6,137 nt of DNA from Gammaproteobacteria bacterium (GCA_947377625.1 CANCGR010000542.1:1-6137), one strand, 5' to 3'. Counted from the stretch's first letter, positions 1-4,670 are shown. A program made the numbers and translations. The notes: generated by a model from the letters alone, not told the origin.

Positions 1-71
1 AGATCGAATTCTCTTGTAATCGTTAATTCTTGTTTACCGTCATCGGCATTGATCTTTGTTTTTTGTTCCAT
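1..71 (-). CDS. SRPBCC / AHSA1-type (START-like) domain protein, N-terminal fragment
   Basis: Only the first 23 complete codons are present, reading leftwards from the ATG at 71-69 and leaving the window at base 1. The visible peptide starts MEQKTKINADDGKQELTI and continues into TREFDL. This is the typical opening of Bacteroidota SRPBCC proteins (activator-of-Hsp90-ATPase-1-like domain), where a short polar leader precedes the first beta strand (ITREFDxP). The family has a hydrophobic ligand pocket, but its substrates are mostly unknown. The start codon lies one base after the stop of the upstream ArsR gene, so the two are almost certainly co-transcribed and translationally coupled. ArsR-SRPBCC pairs are a recurrent arrangement. 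The catalytic or ligand-binding part lies outside the window, so no specific function can be given. Confidence 0.75.
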   Translation of the reverse strand, partial: MEQKTKINADDGKQELTITREFD

Positions 72-72
72 A

Positions 73-393
73 CTACTTGCTTTTATATTTCTTCATTATG
101 TTTTCTATTTTGTTGAACCTATCATCCCACATCTGGCGGAATGGTTCAATAAAATCGGCAACTTCTTTCATTTTATTAGCGTTTATGTGGTAATGAATCT
201 CCCTGCCGGTTTGTACTTGTTTCAGTAATTCGCACTCTGTGAGTATTTGCAAGTGTTTTGAAACTGTGGGTCTGGCAGTATCGAAGTTGGCCGCAATTGC
301 CCCTGCGGTCATAGATTGGGCAGCCACCAACAAAAGGATTGCCCTTCGAGTAGGATCTGCCAGTGCCTGAAATACGTCCCTTCTTAAATTCAT
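73..393 (-). CDS. ArsR-family winged-helix transcriptional repressor
   Basis: A 106-residue protein, normal length for a single-domain ArsR/SmtB regulator. The N-terminal helix carries the hallmark LADPTRRAILLL (11-22). A helix-turn-helix follows at about 28-58, with recognition helix TARPTVSKHLQIL (39-51), and then a beta wing (about 60-70, QTGREIHYHI). The C-terminal helix (about 78-100, aromatic-rich FIEPFRQMWDDRF) is of the kind seen in ArsR proteins paired with SRPBCC genes. The ELCVCDL-type metal-binding motif of the arsenic/cadmium sensors is absent and C54 is the only cysteine, so a metal-sensing role is not supported. The start at 393 sits just below a good promoter with two palindromes, which suggests autorepression. 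It probably represses itself and the SRPBCC gene that starts one base after its stop. Confidence 0.93.
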   Translation of the reverse strand: MNLRRDVFQALADPTRRAILLLVAAQSMTAGAIAANFDTARPTVSKHLQILTECELLKQVQTGREIHYHINANKMKEVADFIEPFRQMWDDRFNKIENIMKKYKSK

Positions 394-396
394 TGC

Positions 397-438
397 GTAG
401 CTATTTGACTACAAATATATGCGTAGTCATTTAACTAC
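397..438. promoter_or_regulatory. Two operator-like palindromes for the ArsR repressor
   Basis: Two related 16-bp imperfect palindromes, GTAGCTATTTGACTAC (397-412) and GTAGTCATTTAACTAC (423-438), start 26 bp apart. Both share the frame GTAG-N8-CTAC with an AT-rich centre. One lies between the -33 and -7 elements and the other covers the predicted transcription start. This is the expected geometry for two dimers of an autorepressing ArsR protein. Binding by the adjacent regulator is inference. Confidence 0.6.
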
Positions 439-443
439 ACAAA
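412..443 (-). promoter_or_regulatory. Bacteroidota-type promoter of the arsR-SRPBCC operon
   Basis: Read on the minus strand, TTTG (443-440) is followed after 20 bases by TATATTTG (419-412). This matches the Bacteroidota housekeeping sigma pattern TTG-N(19-21)-TAnnTTTG. Transcription would begin near 405, giving a leader of only about 12 bases before the ATG at 393, and no Shine-Dalgarno sequence is visible. The match and position are seen directly; activity is inferred. Confidence 0.7.
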
Positions 444-500
444 TATTTTTTGATTTTTTCGTTATACAGCTCTTGATCTTATTATACTTATGGTGCGTTG

Positions 501-600
501 AACGGTATTTCGCTCTTTCAGAGCTTGTCCAAGTTCATAATTTCTTTCACAGGGCTGCACCCTGCGCTGATGTCTTACGTCCTTTCAGGCCTGATGAATT
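501..600. repeat. REP-like cluster of small GC-rich hairpins, partly decayed
   Basis: The 320-bp gap between the ArsR and phosphatidyltransferase genes holds three hairpin motifs spaced 26-38 bases apart. The first is GCTCT-ttc-AGAGC (512-524, perfect). The second is CAGGG-ctgca-CCCTG (550-564, perfect). The third is GTCCT-ttc-AGGCC (579-591, one mismatched pair). On the minus strand they read as CTGAAAG-centred hairpins, a style recalled from dispersed palindromic repeats of Bacteroidota genomes. Both possible small reading frames across the region (419-652 and 498-701) are low-complexity and look accidental. No transposase of the RAYT/TnpA_REP type is present here. The rest of 440-713 shows no gene and no convincing promoter. 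Confidence 0.55.
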
Positions 601-713
601 TCCATGCAGAAGTTTGCCGCGCTGCCTCCACACCCGGTTCGTCATTTTTTGATTTTTGTCAAACCACAATAGAAACCCTGACACTACCTTGCACCCATTA
701 AACACTGGCATTT

Positions 714-1286
714 ATGCTTCAAAAACTTCCCTGGCTGCTCATCTATCTGAGAATATTGCTTGCACCTGTCGCGGCAATATTCGGTTACTATAACTTGACT
801 GGGGTGCCTTTTATTTTATTGCTGGTGATTGCAGCTATCTCCGATGTCTATGACGGTGTATTGGCCAGACGATTCAATGTGGAGACTGGACGACTCCGGC
901 AATGGGATAGCATTGCAGATACCATCTTCTTCCTTGGTGTTTTTGCTGGCATGTGTATTTGTTATCCGGAAGTTGTTAGCCAATACGCGCCGGGCATCGG
1001 GATGGTAATTGGGCTGGAAATACTGCGGTATTTATTCGATTTTGCGAAATTCAGACGGGGAGCCAGTTACCATGCCATAAGTGCAAAGGTGTTCGGGGTT
1101 TCATTGTTGATCGCTACCATTGCTATAATGGGTTTTGGTGTTGCAGCGCCATTCTTCCTTATAGCCCTGGTAATAGGTATTCTGTCGGAACTTGAGGGGC
1201 TGGTAATTTCAATTATTCTACCAGAATGGACTTATAATGTGAAGCACATTGGTAAGGCTGTTAAGATCAGGAATGCGGCTTTATAA
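714..1286 (+). CDS. CDP-alcohol phosphatidyltransferase family membrane protein
   Basis: A 190-residue, strongly hydrophobic protein of normal length for the PgsA-like family, which transfers a phosphatidyl group from CDP-diacylglycerol to an alcohol at the inner membrane. The signature D-xx-DG-xx-AR-x8-G-xxx-D-xxx-D is visible as SDVYDGVLAR (43-52) followed by WDSIAD (64-69). Thus D44, D47, G48, A51, R52, D65 and D69 are kept, including both metal-binding pairs and the putative catalytic base D69. The second glycine is replaced by Leu61. About six membrane segments can be drawn, with a basic loop near 112-115 (KFRR). The alcohol acceptor (glycerol-3-phosphate, serine, inositol or other) cannot be read from sequence, so no symbol is given. 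No Shine-Dalgarno sequence precedes the ATG, as is usual in this phylum. It appears to be a single-gene unit. Confidence 0.88.
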   Translation: MLQKLPWLLIYLRILLAPVAAIFGYYNLTGVPFILLLVIAAISDVYDGVLARRFNVETGRLRQWDSIADTIFFLGVFAGMCICYPEVVSQYAPGIGMVIGLEILRYLFDFAKFRRGASYHAISAKVFGVSLLIATIAIMGFGVAAPFFLIALVIGILSELEGLVISIILPEWTYNVKHIGKAVKIRNAAL

Positions 1287-1373
1287 ATGAAATTAGATGG
1301 GAACTGGCCTTATCGGAAAATCAGAAAAAGTAATGATGAAAGACGCGTTTAAGTAACTGCTATTACCTATTTT

Positions 1374-1392
1374 AGCTGATCGATAATCAGCT
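1374..1392 (+). promoter_or_regulatory. Hairpin just upstream of the lipoprotein start codon
   Basis: A perfect 7-bp inverted repeat, AGCTGAT-cgata-ATCAGCT, ends 8 bases before the ATG at 1401. It lacks a T-run, so it is a poor terminator for the upstream gene. In mRNA it could form a small stem close to the ribosome entry site, or in DNA serve as an operator. The role is unknown. Confidence 0.35.
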
Positions 1393-1400
1393 GTATAAAC

Positions 1401-2129
1401 ATGAGAAATATTATCCTTCCAGCCCTGCTTGCCACTGTTTTGATATTTTCCTGCAAAAAGAAGGACAACACTGGCAACGACAATAAATTGATGTATTCAT
1501 TGAGTGGTATATCGGGCTACAACGTAACTCAATACCGTGACACCACAATTTATGTTCCCATTTCAGTGCTATATACTTCCGGATCGAAAGAAAGTGTTTC
1601 ATTCAAGGTAACCGGACTCCCGGTGGATTGCACCATTGTGCCGGCTGAGTTTTCAGGAGTGCCTCCATTTGCTGTTAATTGTACACTCCATATCTGGCCC
1701 ACAGTTGCAGGGGATATTCAGATAACTGTGACAGGTACTTCAGCGAAGGGTGACACTACGCAATCGAAGATCTCACTCAATTCAATAGCTACAACCAACT
1801 GCAGCGATATGTATCTCGGTACTTTTTCCTGCACTGATTCAATGTTTTACGCGTCGGACACGATGATACACAGCATAGGGCGGTCTCATCCGGTGATAAA
1901 CCATGTGAGTGGCTCAGCCAAGCTCTATTTGAATACAGATGTACCTACCCGGCTAAACATAAATTGCAGTAATGACTCGGTCACGGCCGATGCCACTACC
2001 AGCACCCACATCACAACTGAACCAGGCCGGGGTTATAGAGACCTGAACAATATTTATTTCACCCAAATTGTCCATGTTGATAGTGTAAGTGAACCCTTCA
2101 TCAGTCGGGTTCACTTAGTAAGGCAATAA
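1401..2129 (+). CDS. Predicted lipoprotein with an Ig-like beta-sandwich domain, function unknown
   Basis: A 242-residue predicted lipoprotein. Residues 1-18 are a lipoprotein signal peptide ending in the lipobox IFSC, with C18 as the lipidation site. The KKKDN that follows is typical of Bacteroidota lipoproteins. Residues about 63-117 resemble the extracellular Ig-like repeat pattern, with SVSFKVTGLP (66-74), a Pro-Pro-Phe turn (88-90) and AGDIQITVTG (103-112). Residues about 132-242 form a second, beta-rich part starting NCSDMYLGTFSC. Five cysteines lie in the mature chain (77, 94, 134, 144, 189); C77/C94 and C134/C144 are close enough to pair, and disulfides are plausible in the periplasm or outside the cell. 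No catalytic motif was recognised. It may be a surface or adhesion-type protein, but that is inference. It stands alone and converges on the HxlR gene. Confidence 0.8.
   Translation: MRNIILPALLATVLIFSCKKKDNTGNDNKLMYSLSGISGYNVTQYRDTTIYVPISVLYTSGSKESVSFKVTGLPVDCTIVPAEFSGVPPFAVNCTLHIWPTVAGDIQITVTGTSAKGDTTQSKISLNSIATTNCSDMYLGTFSCTDSMFYASDTMIHSIGRSHPVINHVSGSAKLYLNTDVPTRLNINCSNDSVTADATTSTHITTEPGRGYRDLNNIYFTQIVHVDSVSEPFISRVHLVRQ
2086..2117 (+). other. Perfect 11-bp hairpin inside the 3' end of the lipoprotein gene
   Basis: TAAGTGAACCC (2086-2096) and GGGTTCACTTA (2107-2117) are perfect inverted repeats around a 10-base loop, all within the last 15 codons before the stop. No T-run follows. It may protect the mRNA end or act together with the second hairpin at 2120-2143. 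Confidence 0.5.
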
Positions 2130-2147
2130 CATTCCCTTGCCTTTATA
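2120..2147 (+). terminator. Terminator-like hairpin across the lipoprotein stop codon
   Basis: AAGGCAA (2120-2126) pairs with TTGCCTT (2137-2143) around a 10-base loop that contains the TAA stop (2127-2129). It is followed by TATATA-rich DNA. Only 21 bp separate this stop from the convergent HxlR stop at 2151, so the hairpin may serve both directions. The T-tract is weak. Confidence 0.45.
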
Positions 2148-2150
2148 TAC

Positions 2151-2531
2151 TCACAATATACACTTGCCAGAAGGCACTTCTGTGTTCGAAAATTCAATAC
2201 CCCAGGCAGCCATAGCTGTAAGAACCGGTTGCAGCGCTTGACCTGCTTCTGTTAAGTTATAGCTGACGTGTGGTGGCACCACAGGCTTCACTTCGCGATG
2301 CACGAGCTGGTCCATTTCCAGTTCCTTTAAACTTTGAATCAGCATTTTCTCGGTGATGGCTGGCAATGCCTTTTTTAGTTCGCCATAACGCCTGGTTCCA
2401 CCAATAAGATGGTACAATATGAGCGCTTTCCACCTACCACCGATCTTGCTGAGTGTAAAGGTTACCGGGCACTTGTTAATGGCGATGTTCTTGTTTAGTT
2501 GATTGGTCGATGACTCCTTAATAGCATACAT
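2151..2531 (-). CDS. HxlR-family (DUF24) winged-helix regulator
   Basis: A 126-residue protein from the ATG at 2531, the normal HxlR length. It shows the family signature CPVTFTLSKIGGRWKALIL (21-39), a helix-turn-helix region with RRYGELKKALPAITEKML (47-64), a wing with a VSYNLTEAGQAL motif (89-100), and a terminal dimerisation helix around 101-115. A longer frame opens at 2636, but its extra residues look like a hydrophobic shadow crossing the promoter and the divergent gene start, so 2531 is preferred. C21, directly before Pro-Val, is at the position of the redox-active N-terminal cysteine in YodB/HypR-type members. A second cysteine (C124) is third from the C-terminus. It is divergent from an NmrA/QorB-like reductase, as with the ytfH/ytfG pair of E. 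coli, and is likely its repressor as well as its own. Confidence 0.9.
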   Translation of the reverse strand: MYAIKESSTNQLNKNIAINKCPVTFTLSKIGGRWKALILYHLIGGTRRYGELKKALPAITEKMLIQSLKELEMDQLVHREVKPVVPPHVSYNLTEAGQALQPVLTAMAAWGIEFSNTEVPSGKCIL

Positions 2532-2540
2532 GCGAATACA

Positions 2541-2570
2541 TACTTTTTGGTTAGTACTTGTAGAAAAGTA
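2541..2570. promoter_or_regulatory. Two overlapping HxlR operator-like palindromes
   Basis: TACT-N8-AGTA (2541-2556) overlaps TACTT-N6-AAGTA (2555-2570). TACT...AGTA palindromes are the known box type of HxlR/DUF24 regulators such as YodB and CatR of Bacillus. The right-hand one covers the -33 element of the rightward promoter and the predicted start of the leftward transcript, so one bound dimer could shut off both genes. Binding is inferred. Confidence 0.6.
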
Positions 2571-2588
2571 AGTGCAAATATACCTTTG
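2558..2588 (+). promoter_or_regulatory. Promoter of the NmrA/QorB-like reductase gene
   Basis: TTG (2558-2560), 20 bases, then TACCTTTG (2581-2588) is an exact match to the Bacteroidota pattern TTG-N20-TAnnTTTG. Transcription would begin near 2595, leaving about 17 bases of A-rich leader before the ATG at 2612. Confidence 0.7.
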
Positions 2589-2604
2589 TTTCACCAAAAA
2601 CAAA
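2575..2604 (-). promoter_or_regulatory. Divergent promoter of the HxlR regulator gene
   Basis: On the minus strand, TTTG (2604-2601) and TATATTTG (2582-2575) are separated by 18 bases, slightly short of the usual 19-21. The -7 box overlaps by two bases the -7 box of the rightward promoter, so the two promoters probably exclude each other. The leader would be about 37 bases to the ATG at 2531. Confidence 0.5.
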
Positions 2605-2611
2605 ATAAAGT

Positions 2612-3499
2612 ATGAAATACATAGTAACAGGATCAACAGGAAATATCAGCAAGCCGCTAACAGCTCATCTGATTAATGCAGGTCATGAAGTAACCGTTGT
2701 GAGTAGCAATAACGATAGAAAGGCACAGATAGAAGCCACAGGTGCTCATGCGGCAATCGGGTCGGTAGATGATGTGGATTTCCTTACCAAAACTTTCAGC
2801 GGTGCCGATGCAGTGTATACTATGGTGCCCCCACGTATGGATGCAGCCGACTGGAAGGGGCATATTCACAATGTAGGCAAGAACTACGCAGCGGCTATAA
2901 AGGCATCGGGCGTTAAAAAAGTAGTGAATCTGAGCAGTATTGGCGCACACATGCCTGAGGGCTGCGGACCGGTTACTGGCCTGCATCGCGCTGAAAAGGA
3001 ACTGGACGCACTGGAAGGTGTAGATGTAAAACACCTTCGCCCCGCTTATTTCTTTCATAACCTAATGTCGAACATAGGGCTCATCAAGCACCTCGGGATA
3101 GCAGGTGGCAACTATGGCGAAAACAGCACCATGGTTATGGTTCACCCGCGCGATATTGCCGCGGCGGCTGCCGAAGAACTACTTAACCCATCGTTTACAG
3201 GCAAGACTGTAAGGTACATTGCCAGCGACGAACGTACCACCAACGATATTGCCAGAGTACTGGGTGCTGCAATTGGCAAGCCAGAACTGCCATGGGTTAA
3301 TTTTAAAGATGAAGAGTCTCTGGGTGGCATGTTACAAGCTGGCCTTTCGCCGGAAGTGGCAACCAACTATGTGGAAATGGGTGCAGCTATGGCAAGTGGT
3401 AAAATGGCAGCTGATTATAACAGCAATAAGCCTGCCCTCAGCCCAACAAAGCTCGAAGATTTTGCAAAGGAATTTGCTGCAGCTTTCCAACATTCATAA
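2612..3499 (+). CDS. NmrA-like / QorB-type NAD(P)-dependent oxidoreductase
   Basis: A 295-residue atypical short-chain dehydrogenase, the usual size of the NmrA family. A Rossmann beta-alpha-beta unit begins at the first residue with the nucleotide-binding loop TGSTGNIS (6-13). The fold continues with VTVVSS (27-32), the acidic D53-D54, AVYTMVPP (67-74), KKVVNLSSIGA (102-111), and the HLRPAYFFHNL segment (141-151) typical of NmrA/QorB substrate-side loops. A C-terminal helical lid runs from about 205 onward. The SDR YxxxK pair is not evident, as is common for this family. NmrA members include NAD(P)H:quinone reductases, azoreductase-like enzymes and redox-sensing proteins. The divergent HxlR regulator supports a quinone or electrophile detoxification role, which is inference. 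The stop lies 4 bases before a foldback insertion. Confidence 0.88.
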   Translation: MKYIVTGSTGNISKPLTAHLINAGHEVTVVSSNNDRKAQIEATGAHAAIGSVDDVDFLTKTFSGADAVYTMVPPRMDAADWKGHIHNVGKNYAAAIKASGVKKVVNLSSIGAHMPEGCGPVTGLHRAEKELDALEGVDVKHLRPAYFFHNLMSNIGLIKHLGIAGGNYGENSTMVMVHPRDIAAAAAEELLNPSFTGKTVRYIASDERTTNDIARVLGAAIGKPELPWVNFKDEESLGGMLQAGLSPEVATNYVEMGAAMASGKMAADYNSNKPALSPTKLEDFAKEFAAAFQHS

Positions 3500-3503
3500 C
3501 TAA

Positions 3504-3660
3504 GGAACGATGATAAAATAAAGCACACCAACTGTCTTGTTCTTTTCCATTTCTGCTTCGTTGAAAAAGTCCTTAAATAGCTCACTATTCGCAGATTTTT
3601 CGCCTCGCATAAAAGAAAAATAACTTCGCCATTTGGTGTATTTTATTTTATCAACGTTCC
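3504..3660. mobile_element. 157-bp foldback MITE-like element with long inverted repeats
   Basis: The outer arms 3501-3534 and 3630-3663 are inverted repeats matching at 29 of 34 positions; the core GGAACG...TGATAAAATAAA...ACACCAA is shared. TAA stands directly outside both ends (3501-3503 and 3661-3663), as a 3-bp target duplication would. The two inner halves are also similar on the same axis. GAAAAA (3563-3568) pairs with TTTTTC (3596-3601), TTTCTGC (3550-3556) nearly pairs with GCATAAA (3607-3613), and AATAG-ctca-CTATT (3576-3589) sits at the centre. The whole element is thus one long imperfect hairpin. It has no transposase. TAA duplications recall some IS5-family groups, but the mobilising family is not proven. 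Chance palindromy over this length is unlikely. Confidence 0.72.
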
Positions 3661-3684
3661 TAATTCAGTGCTTTAATTCTACTG

Positions 3685-3713
3685 GCCGTCCCGAAAATCG
3701 GGGCGGCTTTTTT
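3685..3713 (+). terminator. Strong rho-independent terminator of the reductase gene
   Basis: GCCGTCCCGA (3685-3694), loop AAA, then TCGGGGCGGC (3698-3707) form a 10-bp GC-rich stem with one T-G wobble, followed at once by six T. The T-run is only on the plus side, so it serves rightward transcription from the NmrA-like gene. It lies 185 bp from that stop codon, but would lie about 25 bp away without the intervening foldback element and its duplicated TAA. Confidence 0.88.
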
Positions 3714-3735
3714 ATGCTTATGTAACAATGTCCTT

Positions 3736-4113
3736 CTATGATTCCGCAAATTTCCCAATTACCTCTTTACGATGTGTTAGCCCCCAGATGCGCATTTCAT
3801 TAATGATGCGTTCCAGGGTTCGGCCGTGAGGCGTAAGCTCATATTTTACGGTCACCGGGCGAGTTTCCATCACGTTACGTTTTACCAATAAGTTGGCTTC
3901 GAGATCCTGTAACTCTTTGGAAAGCATCTTGGTACCTATGCCATCAATAATGCGCAGGATCTCCATAAATTGCAGCGCTCCGCCACAGTTGAGAGTGGTT
4001 ATGAGTTGTATTTTCCATTTGCCACTGAGCACTGCAATGGTATCCATGGCTGCTATAAGCTCATCATCTTTAGTACAGGTTATATCAAGGGTGACTGGCT
4101 CTTTTTTTCTCAT
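3736..4113 (-). CDS. Second HxlR-family (DUF24) winged-helix regulator
   Basis: A 125-residue protein of full HxlR length, clearly distinct in sequence from the one at 2151-2531. The N-terminal part reads ITCTKDDELIAAMDTIAVL (11-29) and then SGKWKIQLI (30-38), the HxlR core. The helix-turn-helix includes LQFMEILRIIDGIGTKMLSK (47-66), the wing VTVKYELTPHGRTL (87-100), and a dimerisation helix covers 101-113. Two cysteines are present: C13 at the conserved N-terminal sensor position, and C43 after the first core helix. This is close to the pair (C14 and C49) that forms an intersubunit disulfide in Bacillus HypR, so a two-cysteine redox switch is possible. That is inference from spacing only. 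It is divergent from the thioredoxin gene, its probable target, and convergent with the NmrA-like gene. Confidence 0.9.
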   Translation of the reverse strand: MRKKEPVTLDITCTKDDELIAAMDTIAVLSGKWKIQLITTLNCGGALQFMEILRIIDGIGTKMLSKELQDLEANLLVKRNVMETRPVTVKYELTPHGRTLERIINEMRIWGLTHRKEVIGKFAES

Positions 4114-4131
4114 TGTTTAGGCGCTTCTACA

Positions 4132-4139
4132 CAAATTTA
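4132..4139 (-). promoter_or_regulatory. Putative -7 element of the second HxlR gene
   Basis: TAAATTTG on the minus strand matches TAnnTTTG and would start transcription near 4125, about 12 bases from the ATG at 4113. No TTG was found at the expected distance upstream, so the promoter would be weak or regulator-dependent. Confidence 0.4.
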
Positions 4140-4160
4140 CACGAAAGTTCAAAGGTTAAT

Positions 4161-4180
4161 TAGTTTCCCGGAGGGAAGTA
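4161..4180. promoter_or_regulatory. Candidate operator between the HxlR and thioredoxin genes
   Basis: TAGTTTCCCGGAGGGAAGTA is an imperfect palindrome with a perfect TTCCC-gga-GGGAA core (4165-4177) and matching TA ends. It is the clearest dyad in the 137-bp divergent gap. Use by the adjacent HxlR protein is a guess from position. Confidence 0.35.
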
Positions 4181-4223
4181 GTTTCGCTATGGAAAGTTGC
4201 GTTATACCGAACCTGCCCTGAGG

Positions 4224-4231
4224 TAATTTTG
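4224..4231 (+). promoter_or_regulatory. Putative -7 element of the thioredoxin gene
   Basis: TAATTTTG matches TAnnTTTG and places the transcript start near 4238, about 12 bases before the ATG at 4251. The nearest TTG upstream (4197-4199) is 24 bases away, longer than the usual 19-21, so the -33 element is uncertain. Confidence 0.45.
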
Positions 4232-4250
4232 ACGGCAAATCAACCTAACT

Positions 4251-4580
4251 ATGTCAGCTGTATTCACAGATTCCAATTTTGAGGCCCTGGTATTGGGCTC
4301 GGACAGATTATCGATAGTAGATTTCTGGGCCACCTGGTGCCCACCGTGTATTGCACTCGGCCCAACTATAGACTCACTTGCTGTTGAGTTTGGGGAAAAA
4401 GTAAACGTGGGAAAACTAAACTCAGATGAAAACCCCAACATATCCGTTGCCTATGGCGTAACCAGCCTACCGTGCATCCTGTTTATCTATGATGGAAAGG
4501 TAGTGGACAGACAAGTTGGAGCAGCGCCAAAGTCGGTGTTTCAGAAAAAAATTACGCGCCTGCTGGAAGGGAAATATTAA
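4251..4580 (+). CDS. Thioredoxin with CPPC active site
   Basis: A 109-residue single-domain thioredoxin with no signal peptide, therefore cytoplasmic. Family landmarks are all in order: buried Asp24 in VDFWATWC (23-30), active site WCPPC (29-33; C30 and C33), K55 with the SDENP segment (58-62), the cis-proline P74 in VTSLPC, and a final helix. Two departures from classical thioredoxin stand out. The active site is CPPC rather than CGPC. The residue after the cis-proline is Cys75 where Thr is normal, placing a third cysteine beside the active-site disulfide. CPPC is commoner in TlpA/ResA-type proteins, but the short length and lack of an export signal argue against that class. The product should reduce disulfides in other proteins, but its redox potential or partners may differ. 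It is divergent from an HxlR regulator. Confidence 0.92.
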   Translation: MSAVFTDSNFEALVLGSDRLSIVDFWATWCPPCIALGPTIDSLAVEFGEKVNVGKLNSDENPNISVAYGVTSLPCILFIYDGKVVDRQVGAAPKSVFQKKITRLLEGKY

Positions 4581-4670
4581 AGAAATTGCCGGCAGATATA
4601 CTATTTGATAGTTCTTTAACGTTGTAGATACAGCCTGTAGATTAGGCTACATCCCTTAAAAACTATTACT

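Noticed and set aside
73..393. A metal-sensing ArsR/SmtB repressor of an arsenic or heavy-metal resistance operon
   Set aside because: There is no CxC metal-binding motif, only one cysteine, and the co-transcribed gene is SRPBCC-type, not a metal pump or reductase.
419..701. Two overlapping plus-strand open frames (77 and 67 codons) in the gap before the phosphatidyltransferase
   Set aside because: They cross the arsR promoter region and the hairpin repeats, have no protein-like motif, and lack a start context. They look accidental.
2532..2636. N-terminal extension of the first HxlR protein (start at 2636 instead of 2531)
   Set aside because: The extra 35 residues overlap both promoters, the operators and the start of the divergent gene, and HxlR proteins normally start shortly before the conserved CPV motif.
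3500..3610. A 36-codon minus-strand open frame (start 3610, stop 3502-3500) inside the foldback element
   Set aside because: Its 3' part lies in the inverted repeat arm and it has no promoter or homology that I recognise. The palindrome explains the region better. It could be a relic of a transposase end, but this cannot be shown here.
3500..3735. A structured regulatory RNA or riboswitch between the convergent genes
   Set aside because: The region is downstream of both flanking genes, and the TAA-flanked inverted repeats fit an inserted element better than a riboswitch.
4624..4648. GTAGAT direct repeat and AGCCT/AGGCT dyad before the second lipoprotein as a regulator site
   Set aside because: They are short, have no adjacent regulator or promoter match, and could easily be chance; mentioned only within the gene entry.
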